Source: Collinsella aerofaciens (GTDB lineage Bacteria > Actinomycetota > Coriobacteriia > Coriobacteriales > Coriobacteriaceae). From it: a stretch of 64,000 bases of DNA. Positions 53,056-60,067 of this stretch are shown here, piece after piece; the first letter of the stretch is position 1; every line of letters begins with the position of its first letter. The position numbers were made by a program, and so were the translations under genes. Location of the stretch: NCBI RefSeq assembly GCF_015554145.1, contig NZ_JADNHZ010000003.1:62001-126000 (forward strand). The letters run 5' to 3'. The notes under the pieces were generated by a model. The model worked only from the letters and a program-made list of their open reading frames with translations. It was not told the origin of the DNA and made no database searches.

Positions 53056-54480
53056 CTATGCGAATGGCTCGTCCTGCTGTACGGGAAACGTCACCGTAAT
53101 GGTGGTTCCCACGCCCAACTCGCTCGACAGATCAAGCGTGGCGTGATGATACAGGGCCGCATGCTTGACAATGGCAAGCCCCAGGCCGGTTCCGCCGCGT
53201 GCCTTGGACCTACTCTTGTCCACGCGATAGAACCGCTCAAATACCTTGCCCTGTTCTTCAGGCGCGATACCGATTCCCGTGTCGGCGACAGCGAGGAACG
53301 GATGGCCTTCGTCGTTGGTGCCGCACTGCAGCGTAACCGTACCGCCGGGCCGATTGTAGCGGATGGCGTTGCTTGCCAGATTATAGATGAGCTCGTCGAC
53401 CAAGCGCGACACGCCTTCGATGACCACAGGCTTGGTCTCATGACTTATCGTCACATTCGCTTGACGGGCGACCTGTTCAAGACGCTGCTCAACCGCGTAG
53501 ATCGCACGCGAGAGCTCAATAGGCTCCGTGGACCCAATGGGCACTGCCTCGCCTTCAGTTGCACGTTCGGCCTCGTCCAAGTTAGACAGCGTAAGGATGT
53601 CGTTGACAAGCGCTGCCAAGCGGCCCGCCTCACGATAGATGCGACCGCCAAAGTTGCGCAGGTCGTCCTCGCCCTCGACCATGCCATTTGCGATGAGCTC
53701 GGCATAGCCCGAAATCGCCGTAAGCGGCGTCTTGAGCTCATGGGTGATATTCGCCGTGAACTCGCGGCGCATACGGTCGTTGTCCGCTAGCACCGCCATT
53801 TGGCGCTTGAGTTCCTGGCGCTGCGACTCGATGCGCTCAAGCATGGGGACCATCTCGGCATAGGCGTGCTCATAGCTACGGCGTGGGTGATCCAAATCCA
53901 CCTCTTGCAACGGCGCGATGATGGCACGGGACTCACGGCGCGCCATAAAAAACGAGAGTACTGCACCCGCTGCTGCGATAAGCAGCATCGGCCCCAGCAT
54001 CGACAGCAAAATCGCCGCAACGCCAGGCTGGGCCTGCGCCAAGCGAACGACCTGGCCGTTATCAAGGGTGACGGCGCGATACAGCATAATCTCGTCGAGT
54101 GTAGAGCTTGCGCGCTCCGCGGAACCCGAACCACTCTCAAAGGCCTCGATGACCTCGGGGCGATCGCCATGGTTGGGCAGTGTGGAAGGCGACGCCTCGT
54201 TGTCGTAGGCAACAGATCCGTCCTTATTGATCAGCGTGATACGAAGATCCTCGCGATCGAGGCTTCGCAAGAACGGAATGGGCTCCTGCTGCTCGTCGAG
54301 GGCGGCAGCAATGAGCTCGGTTTCCTGCGCCAGATTGGCACTCGTGGCATCCGCCAAAGTGTTTTGCACAAAGAACGCACCCAGCACCGTAAACGCCACG
54401 ATAACCGCCATGGCGCAGACAAAGATCGTCACAAAAACGCGGTGCGACAGCGTATGTTTTCCCTGGGGGGCGAAGACCAC
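53056..54480 (-). CDS. Sensor histidine kinase, PhoR-like
   Basis: 474 residues. An N-terminal helix (VFVTIFVCAMAVIVAFTVL), an extracytoplasmic sensor of about 130 residues and a second helix (ILLSMLGPMLLIAAAGAVLS) precede a HAMP-like linker. The H-box is FTANITHELKTPLTAISGYA, the N-box ELIYNLASNAIRYN, and G boxes ADTGIGIAPEE and GGTGLGLAIVKHA. It overlaps no gene but starts three bases after the response regulator stop, at GTG 54480 with GAGGAG six bases upstream. Its placement beside pstB suggests phosphate sensing. Confidence 0.88.
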   Translation of the reverse strand: MVFAPQGKHTLSHRVFVTIFVCAMAVIVAFTVLGAFFVQNTLADATSANLAQETELIAAALDEQQEPIPFLRSLDREDLRITLINKDGSVAYDNEASPSTLPNHGDRPEVIEAFESGSGSAERASSTLDEIMLYRAVTLDNGQVVRLAQAQPGVAAILLSMLGPMLLIAAAGAVLSFFMARRESRAIIAPLQEVDLDHPRRSYEHAYAEMVPMLERIESQRQELKRQMAVLADNDRMRREFTANITHELKTPLTAISGYAELIANGMVEGEDDLRNFGGRIYREAGRLAALVNDILTLSNLDEAERATEGEAVPIGSTEPIELSRAIYAVEQRLEQVARQANVTISHETKPVVIEGVSRLVDELIYNLASNAIRYNRPGGTVTLQCGTNDEGHPFLAVADTGIGIAPEEQGKVFERFYRVDKSRSKARGGTGLGLAIVKHAALYHHATLDLSSELGVGTTITVTFPVQQDEPFA

Positions 54481-54483
54481 GGG

Positions 54484-55212
54484 TTACTCCTCCGATGCGG
54501 TGGCCGCGGTGTCGTCGCCTTCGGCACCATCACCGGCAGAAGGCTCGGCCAGGCGATAACCCACGCCGCGCACGGTCTCGATGGCGCTGGCATGCTCGCC
54601 CAGTTTTTGGCGAAGCGTCTGCACGTGCACGTCAACGGTGCGCGAACCGCCGTCGAAGTCCCAGCCCCACACGCTCTGCAGCAACGACTCGCGGGTAAAG
54701 ACCACGCCGGGCTTGCGCATGAGGTACTCGAGCAGGTCGAACTCGCGCAGGGTGAGCTTAAGCGGCTCGCCGGCAACGGTCACCTCGCGATGGCTAGGCG
54801 AAAGCACGATGTCGCCCACGCTGAGCACATCGCTCGCCTGCTTGACCATGCCGCCGCGACGCAGCAGTGCGCGGCAGCGGCTCGCAAGCTCCATGAGCGA
54901 AAACGGCTTAGTCAGGTAATCGTCGGCACCGCCATCGAGCGCCATCACCTTGTCGAGTTCGGTGTCCTTGGCGGTAAGCATCATGATGGGCACCGTCGCC
55001 GTCAGGCGATCGGCACGCAGGCGACGCATAATCGCCAAGCCATCGGTGTCGGGCAGCATGATATCGAGCAGCACAGCATCGGGCACCCGTCGCGCCACGG
55101 CAGCTTTAAACTCGCCATCACACGAAAAGCCCTCGGCCTCGATTCCCTGCTTGCGCAGCGCGTAGACTGTCAAATCCCTGATGTTGTCATCGTCCTCGAC
55201 GTAATAGATCAT
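54484..55212 (-). CDS. OmpR/PhoB-type response regulator
   Basis: 242 residues. The receiver domain has the acidic pair EDDD near the start, phosphoacceptor Asp in VLLDIMLPDTDG, Thr in MMLTAKD and Lys in YLTKPFS. The winged-helix domain (EPLKLTLREFDLLEYLMRKP, SRTVDVHVQTLRQKLG, IETVRGVGYRLAE) binds DNA repeats. The last 20 residues are acidic. It is paired with the kinase that follows and with pstB 64 bases upstream, so it is the likely PhoB/PhoP equivalent. AAAGGGG precedes ATG at 55212. Confidence 0.88.
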   Translation of the reverse strand: MIYYVEDDDNIRDLTVYALRKQGIEAEGFSCDGEFKAAVARRVPDAVLLDIMLPDTDGLAIMRRLRADRLTATVPIMMLTAKDTELDKVMALDGGADDYLTKPFSLMELASRCRALLRRGGMVKQASDVLSVGDIVLSPSHREVTVAGEPLKLTLREFDLLEYLMRKPGVVFTRESLLQSVWGWDFDGGSRTVDVHVQTLRQKLGEHASAIETVRGVGYRLAEPSAGDGAEGDDTAATASEE

Positions 55213-55276
55213 GTTGAACCCCTTTGCGGCCGATATGACCGCATCTTAACCCTAAAGGCACCTGTAAAAGACAGCG

Positions 55277-56152
55277 TCAGCCAAAACGCCCCGTCAAATA
55301 ATCCGCGGTGCGCGGATCGGACGGATTCTTAAAGAGTTGCGCGGTGGGCGCGTGCTCCACCAGCTCACCCAGCAAAAAGAACGCAACCGAATCGGAAATA
55401 CGCGCGGCCTGCTGCATGTTGTGCGTCACGACCACCAGCGTGCAGGTCTCCTTGAGCTCGCAGGCCAGCTGCTCCACCACCAACGTCGACACAGGGTCGA
55501 GTGCCGAAGTCGGCTCGTCCATCAGCAGAATGTCGGGCTGCACGGCAAGTGCGCGGGCGATGCACAGGCGCTGCTGCTGTCCACCCGAAAGACCCAGGCC
55601 CGACTCTTTGAGCTTGTCCTTGACCTCGTCCCACAGGGCAGCGCGACGCAGGGAGTCCTCGACCAGCTCATCGAGCACGGCGCGGTCGCGCACACCCATA
55701 CCGCGAGGACCGTAGGCGACGTTGTCGTAGATGCTCATGGGAAATGGGTTGGGGCGTTGGAACACCATGCCCACGCGCTGGCGCAAACGGCAGATGTCGC
55801 AATCGCCCAGGATATCTTGACCATCGAGCGCAATCTTGCCCTCGATGCGGCAATCCTTGATGCCGTCGTTCATGCGGTTAAAGCAGCGCAGCAACGTGGA
55901 CTTTCCGCAGCCCGAAGGCCCGATGAACGAGGTGATCTGCTTGTCGCGGATCTTGATATTCACGTCCTTGAGCGCATGGTGGTCGCCATAGAACAGGTCG
56001 AGGCCCTCGACGTCGATGCGCGTCGGCGAGGCGGCAAGATCCTCTGCCGTGGGGCGAGTCGCATCCCCAACCTCGCGCTCATGCGCGGCCTCGGCCTGCG
56101 CTTCCATGAGTTCTTCAAGCTCCGTGGGCTCCACAGCCGCAGCAGCCGTCAT
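55277..56152 (-). CDS. pstB: Phosphate ABC transporter ATP-binding protein PstB
   Basis: About 291 residues. Residues 1-44 are an unusual acidic, Ala/Glu-rich extension. The ABC domain then has Walker [10 protein letters not shown] (78-86), a Q-loop in [19 protein letters not shown] (the PstB-specific block), signature LSGGQQQR (188-195), Walker [13 protein letters not shown] and the switch His in VVTHNMQQA. It powers high-affinity phosphate uptake with PstSCA, none of which is in the window. ATG at 56152 has GGAGG eight bases upstream. It sits between two two-component systems. Confidence 0.93.
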   Translation of the reverse strand: MTAAAAVEPTELEELMEAQAEAAHEREVGDATRPTAEDLAASPTRIDVEGLDLFYGDHHALKDVNIKIRDKQITSFIGPSGCGKSTLLRCFNRMNDGIKDCRIEGKIALDGQDILGDCDICRLRQRVGMVFQRPNPFPMSIYDNVAYGPRGMGVRDRAVLDELVEDSLRRAALWDEVKDKLKESGLGLSGGQQQRLCIARALAVQPDILLMDEPTSALDPVSTLVVEQLACELKETCTLVVVTHNMQQAARISDSVAFFLLGELVEHAPTAQLFKNPSDPRTADYLTGRFG

Positions 56153-56166
56153 ACCGCACACCTCCA

Positions 56167-56194
56167 TATCGATATCAATTCAGCAGTATCGATA
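56167..56194 (-). promoter_or_regulatory. Pair of TATCGATA palindromes before pstB
   Basis: TATCGATA at 56167-56174 and again at 56187-56194, centres 20 bp apart, sits 15-42 bases before the pstB start. A perfect -35 hexamer TTGACA lies further upstream (about 56230) in the same gap. Two half-turn-spaced sites may bind a dimeric regulator. Confidence 0.4.
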
Positions 56195-56255
56195 GTAGGA
56201 ATCGCGGCTCATACGCACGTGAGCACATTGTCAAGTGTTTGTAAGGGCACGCTAG

Positions 56256-57494
56256 CTATGCGGCGGGCAGCTCGATGGTGAATATCGTGTGTTCGGGCGT
56301 CGATTCACATGCAACGGTACCGCCGTGTGCCGCGATGATCTCCTTGGCAATAGCAAGGCCCAAACCGGCACCACCGCGATTGGTCGCACGCGCCGCATCC
56401 AGGCGATAGAACTTCTCAAAGATCACCTTGAGCTTAGCCGCAGGGATAGGATCGCCCTGATTGATAAAGCGCACGCGCACGCCGCCATCGTCTTGGCGCC
56501 TGGCCTCAATCGTGATAGTCGAGCCCTCATAGCTATAGGCGACGGCATTTTTCATGATGTTGTTGAACACGCGGGCCATCTTGTCGCCATCCACGAGCAC
56601 CGTCAGGTCCTCGCGAATATCAACCTGGGCTTCCTTATGCTGCTCGTTGAGGATGGGATAGAACTCGTCAGCCACCTGAGCCAGCAGCAACCCCAGATCA
56701 ACATAGCCGCGCGTGAGCACGATATCGTGGAAGTCAAAGCGCGTGATATCGAAGAACTCTTCGATGAGTGCATCGAGCCGGTGCGCCTTGTCGAGCGCCA
56801 CGCCCGTAAAGTGTGCACGTTGCTCAACCGGTAGCTCAGGAGCCTCTTGCAGCAGCGAAAGATAGCCCACCACACTGGCAAGCGGGGTGCGTAGGTCATG
56901 TGCCAAGTACGTGACCAGATCGTCCTTGCGATGAGACTCGTCACGCAAGGCCTGTTGCACCTTGCGCTCGCGATCGCGCACACGGTTGAGTGCGCCCTCG
57001 ACCTCCAGGAAGTCGCCATCGATGTTGTCCCAGGTGTCGGGGTGATCGATCAGGCGATCTTGAATACGAGCGGCCAGCACACAATCGGCATGCTGCTCGC
57101 CCTGCTCATAGCCCTGGTAGTACAGGGCGCGGCCGCAAAAGAACAGCACGCACACGGCAAGCGCCAGCACAAAGCCAAGCATGTTGAATACAAAGCCGGC
57201 ATCGAACAGCACCGGCCTTTCGATGCCGCCGAGTGCCATGGCGCCAATCGCCAACGTCATGGCCCACGCGGCACCGCCAATCACCACGCAGCGGCGTACG
57301 ATTTCAAATCGATCGATCAGCAAAAAGCCGACAAGCAGCACCGCCAAGATTCCAGCGATGTTATCGATGCCAATCAGCAGCAGGCTCAGCAAAAAGAGCA
57401 GCACCGTTGCAAGCGCGCGGTTGTCGACGACCGACCTCACGTATTCAAAGAGTCGATCGGGCACCTCGAATGCCCGCCTATCGTCTTTTGTCAT
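56256..57494 (-). CDS. Sensor histidine kinase, VanS-like
   Basis: About 412 residues. The N-terminal part has four to five hydrophobic segments (ALATVLLFLLSLLLIGIDNI, ILAVLLVGFLLI, WAMTLAIGAMALGG, MLGFVLALAVCVLFFCG) and little extracytoplasmic sequence, then a coiled-coil linker. The H-box is LVTYLAHDLRTPLASVVGYL, the N-box FNNIMKNAVAYSYEG, the G-box GGAGLGLAIAKEIIAAHGG. The AHDLRTPL form is common in VanS and related kinases. ATG at 57494 was chosen over GTG 57500 because GGGGA is seven bases away. It follows its response regulator by 25 bases. Confidence 0.86.
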   Translation of the reverse strand: MTKDDRRAFEVPDRLFEYVRSVVDNRALATVLLFLLSLLLIGIDNIAGILAVLLVGFLLIDRFEIVRRCVVIGGAAWAMTLAIGAMALGGIERPVLFDAGFVFNMLGFVLALAVCVLFFCGRALYYQGYEQGEQHADCVLAARIQDRLIDHPDTWDNIDGDFLEVEGALNRVRDRERKVQQALRDESHRKDDLVTYLAHDLRTPLASVVGYLSLLQEAPELPVEQRAHFTGVALDKAHRLDALIEEFFDITRFDFHDIVLTRGYVDLGLLLAQVADEFYPILNEQHKEAQVDIREDLTVLVDGDKMARVFNNIMKNAVAYSYEGSTITIEARRQDDGGVRVRFINQGDPIPAAKLKVIFEKFYRLDAARATNRGGAGLGLAIAKEIIAAHGGTVACESTPEHTIFTIELPAA

Positions 57495-57519
57495 ATCCAC
57501 TTCCCCACCATCAAAGGCG

Positions 57520-58215
57520 TTATTCGATTATGTAGCCGACGCCCCAGACGTTTTTGATAAAGCGCGGCTTTTGAGCGTCGTCACCGATCTTTTCGCGCAG
57601 GTGGCGAATGTGCACCATCACCGTATTGTTGGAGCCGGGCATAAAATCCTCGTTCCACACCGCGCGGAACAGATCCTCCACGGCCACCACACTGCCGCGA
57701 TGCTCGACCAGATACAGCAAGATGGAATACTCGATGGGCGTGAGGCGCACCGGCGCACCGTCCACCATTACGGAACGAGCATCGCGGTTGATCTCCAGGC
57801 CGTCGAGCTGGATGATCGGCGACTCGGCCACCTGCGCGCGGCTACCGTAGCTGGTGTAGCGGCGAAGCTGAGCATGCACGCGCGCGATGAGCTCAAGCGG
57901 ACGGAACGGCTTAACCACGTAATCGTCCGCGCCAAGCGAAAGGCCCTCGATCTTGTCTTGCTGGGCATCGCGCGCCGTCAGCATGATCACGGGATAGGTA
58001 TGGCTGGAACGGATCGTACGCAGCAACTCAAGCCCATCGATATCGGGCAGCATGACATCCAGCAGCGCCAGATCGAACTCCTGCTCCAAGATTGCCTTGG
58101 CAGCGTCGGCCCCGCTATAGGCGACCTGTACATCAAAGCCTTCTTTTGTAAGGTAGATACCAACCAAGTCGGCGATGGCCTTTTCGTCATCAACTACCAA
58201 AATGTGCTCGTTCAT
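57520..58215 (-). CDS. OmpR-family response regulator, VanR-like
   Basis: 231 residues. The receiver domain begins HILVVDDEKAIADLVGIYLT, with the phosphoacceptor Asp in LALLDVMLPDIDG and Lys in YVVKPFRPLELIARV. The winged-helix DNA-binding domain ends KNVWGVGYIIE, as in VanR and many relatives. It pairs with the VanS-like kinase downstream. The divergent neighbour is a D-Ala-D-Ala carboxypeptidase, so cell-wall control is plausible, but no vanHAX-type genes are present. GAGAGGAG precedes ATG at 58215. Confidence 0.88.
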   Translation of the reverse strand: MNEHILVVDDEKAIADLVGIYLTKEGFDVQVAYSGADAAKAILEQEFDLALLDVMLPDIDGLELLRTIRSSHTYPVIMLTARDAQQDKIEGLSLGADDYVVKPFRPLELIARVHAQLRRYTSYGSRAQVAESPIIQLDGLEINRDARSVMVDGAPVRLTPIEYSILLYLVEHRGSVVAVEDLFRAVWNEDFMPGSNNTVMVHIRHLREKIGDDAQKPRFIKNVWGVGYIIE

Positions 58216-58344
58216 GCGTGCTCCTCTCGCGCTCCATTATGCCCGAGGGGGCGCATGCCACACACAACAAGCGTGGGTGATTAAGTCGGCCTTAAGCACC
58301 CTTGTGCCCGTTCGGGCGCGGATGTGGGCCACGCACGCACGCGA

Positions 58345-58373
58345 TGATCGCCGACACCGGCAAACGATATACT
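58345..58373 (+). promoter_or_regulatory. Promoter candidate of the D,D-carboxypeptidase gene
   Basis: -10 TATACT (58368-58373) is 17 bp from a weak -35 TGATCG (58345-58350). It favours the GTG start at 58413 over upstream in-frame starts. Confidence 0.45.
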
Positions 58374-58412
58374 CTAGTTCCAGAAGAGACCATCCCGTCG
58401 AAAGCGAAATCT

Positions 58413-59753
58413 GTGAAGTCCCTCACCTCTTTTGCAAAGCGCTCAGCTCAGCTTGCCGCCGGCTTTGTCTGCGCTATCGCCCTTGCCGCTGGCGTGCCCA
58501 CCGTCGCCGGCGCCCAAGTACTCACGACCGACAATGTTTGCGGCAAAACCGCCGATGCGCGCGGCATCACGGCCGAAAATCTGCCCGATATCGATGCGAC
58601 CAATGCGCTCGTCATGGGCAAAGACGGCACCGTCTACTATGGGCGCGGCGCCGATGAGCAGGTTAAAATCGCCTCGATCACCAAGGTCATGACCGCAATC
58701 CTAACCGTCGAGAATTGCAAGATGGACGAGAAGGTCACGGTGAGCAACGACGCAGCCACCGTGGGTAATTCGACCGCCGGCTTGCTCGAAGGTGACGAGC
58801 TTACCGTGGAGCAGGCACTGCGCGGCCTGATGATTCCCTCGGGCAACGACGCCGCCGTCGTGCTCGCCGAATATGTGGGCAAGAAGATCGACCCTAAGAC
58901 CAAAGACGCCGAGGCAACCTTTGTGAAGGCCATGAACGAGCGCGCTAAGAAGCTCGGCTGCACCGGTACGCTTTTTGAAAACCCGCATGGTCTGGACTTT
59001 GATGAGTGGGCTGGCGATATGCACTCAACCGCACACGACGTAGCGCTGATGATGCAGGAGGCCATGAAAAACGACACGATCCGCGAGGTCGTAGCGAGCG
59101 AGGATTCCTGGATCGAGGTCACGGGCGCCGACGGCACCGACCATTCGCATTCCATGGACACGCATAACTATTTGCTGGGCCAAGATGGCAACATCGGTGG
59201 CAAGACCGGCACCACCGACGACGCGGGCTATTGCTTTACGAGCGCCTACAACCGCGACGGCGACGAGATCTACACCGTCGTTTTGAACTCCACCACCACC
59301 GACCAGCGCTTTACCGATACCGCAACCCTTGCCAATTGGTACTACGGTCACAAGGTGACGGTCGCAATCGCCAACACACAGGAAAAGACCGCCAACGGCA
59401 ACCCGCTTATGGCGCGCATTGGTCAAACCGACTGGACGGATAAGACGATCGACGCCACACTCGCCGATCCCACGGCGCAAGCGACCGTGTTTTCCCTTGC
59501 CGGCGAGGTGACCGAAAAGGTTAGCTACGACGATCTTTCGGGCACGGTGCATGTGGGCGACAAGGTGGGCAGCGTCACGCTCAAGCAGGACGGCACCAAG
59601 ATCGCCGTCATGGACCTAGTTGCCGACGAGGAAGGCGCAGGGCCGAATCCCATTGAATGGCTACTCGTGAAGCTCGATCGCTTGGGCCGTCGCATCGACA
59701 ACCGCCCACTCACGGCAGAAAGCGAGACCGTCGCCAAGGCGCCCGAGGTGTAG
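58413..59753 (+). CDS. D-alanyl-D-alanine carboxypeptidase (PBP5/DacA, peptidase S11)
   Basis: About 446 residues. A signal peptide (KRSAQLAAGFVCAIALAAGV, cleavage near AGA-QV) is followed by the three penicillin-binding motifs: SITK (88-91), SGN (143-145) and KTG in NIGGKTGTTDDAGYC. The C-terminal domain (about 320-400) is the beta-rich PBP5 part, then a tail ending LDRLGRRIDNRP without a clear membrane anchor. It trims the terminal D-Ala of peptidoglycan stem peptides outside the membrane. GTG at 58413 suits the signal peptide and the promoter; the ribosome site is weak. It is divergent from the VanRS-like pair. Confidence 0.9.
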   Translation: MKSLTSFAKRSAQLAAGFVCAIALAAGVPTVAGAQVLTTDNVCGKTADARGITAENLPDIDATNALVMGKDGTVYYGRGADEQVKIASITKVMTAILTVENCKMDEKVTVSNDAATVGNSTAGLLEGDELTVEQALRGLMIPSGNDAAVVLAEYVGKKIDPKTKDAEATFVKAMNERAKKLGCTGTLFENPHGLDFDEWAGDMHSTAHDVALMMQEAMKNDTIREVVASEDSWIEVTGADGTDHSHSMDTHNYLLGQDGNIGGKTGTTDDAGYCFTSAYNRDGDEIYTVVLNSTTTDQRFTDTATLANWYYGHKVTVAIANTQEKTANGNPLMARIGQTDWTDKTIDATLADPTAQATVFSLAGEVTEKVSYDDLSGTVHVGDKVGSVTLKQDGTKIAVMDLVADEEGAGPNPIEWLLVKLDRLGRRIDNRPLTAESETVAKAPEV

Positions 59754-59781
59754 GGCGCAAGAATAATAAGTCCACTGAAAG

Positions 59782-59810
59782 GAGGCGTCCGAAAGGATGC
59801 CTCTTTTTTT
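59782..59810 (+). terminator. Intrinsic terminator of the D,D-carboxypeptidase gene
   Basis: GAGGCGTCC pairs with GGATGCCTC around GAAA (59782-59803), with one mismatch, and is followed by seven T. Confidence 0.9.
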
Positions 59811-59812
59811 GA

Positions 59813-59833
59813 GGGTTCGAATCCCCAGCCTCC
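59813..59833 (+). other. tRNA 3'-end fragment
   Basis: GGGTTCGAATCCCC followed by AGCCTCC looks like the T-arm and 3' acceptor strand of a tRNA on the plus strand, but no matching body lies upstream, where the terminator sits. Such fragments often mark old integration or recombination at a tRNA end. Confidence 0.45.
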
Positions 59834-59848
59834 TTTCTCCGCACAAAA

Positions 59849-59870
59849 AAGGGCCCCAAATGGGACCCTT
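59849..59870 (-). terminator. Intrinsic terminator of tRNA-Ser
   Basis: On the minus strand AAGGGTCCC and GGGCCCTT arms are followed by TTTTG, 15 bases past the tRNA 3' end. Confidence 0.75.
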
Positions 59871-59887
59871 CTTTCAAGTCATACTGG

Positions 59888-59975
59888 CGGAGAGCTGGGG
59901 ATTCGAACCCCAGATGCCCTTTTGGGGCATACTCGCTTAGCAGGCGAGCACCTTCGGCCTCTCGGTCAGCTCTCC
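59888..59975 (-). tRNA. tRNA-Ser (GCU)
   Basis: The minus strand gives a class II tRNA: acceptor GGAGAGC, a D-arm, anticodon loop CTGCTAA within a CTCGC/GCGAG stem (anticodon GCU), a long variable arm (ATGCCCC-aaaa-GGGCAT), T-arm GGGGTTCGAATCCCC and acceptor 3' strand GCTCTCC. CCA is encoded at 59885-59887. It reads AGC and AGU codons. Confidence 0.96.
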
Positions 59976-60067
59976 GTAACAGCCGTTCTATAGTAACCAA
60001 ACAGCCAAGGATGAGCAAGAGGAAATTTTCTAATTGCCTAGCAGCCTTTCCTTCTTGAAAGCTTCGC

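Noticed and set aside
56256..59753. Vancomycin resistance cluster
   Set aside because: Only a VanRS-like pair and a PBP5-type carboxypeptidase are present; no vanH, vanA/B-type ligase, vanX or vanT.
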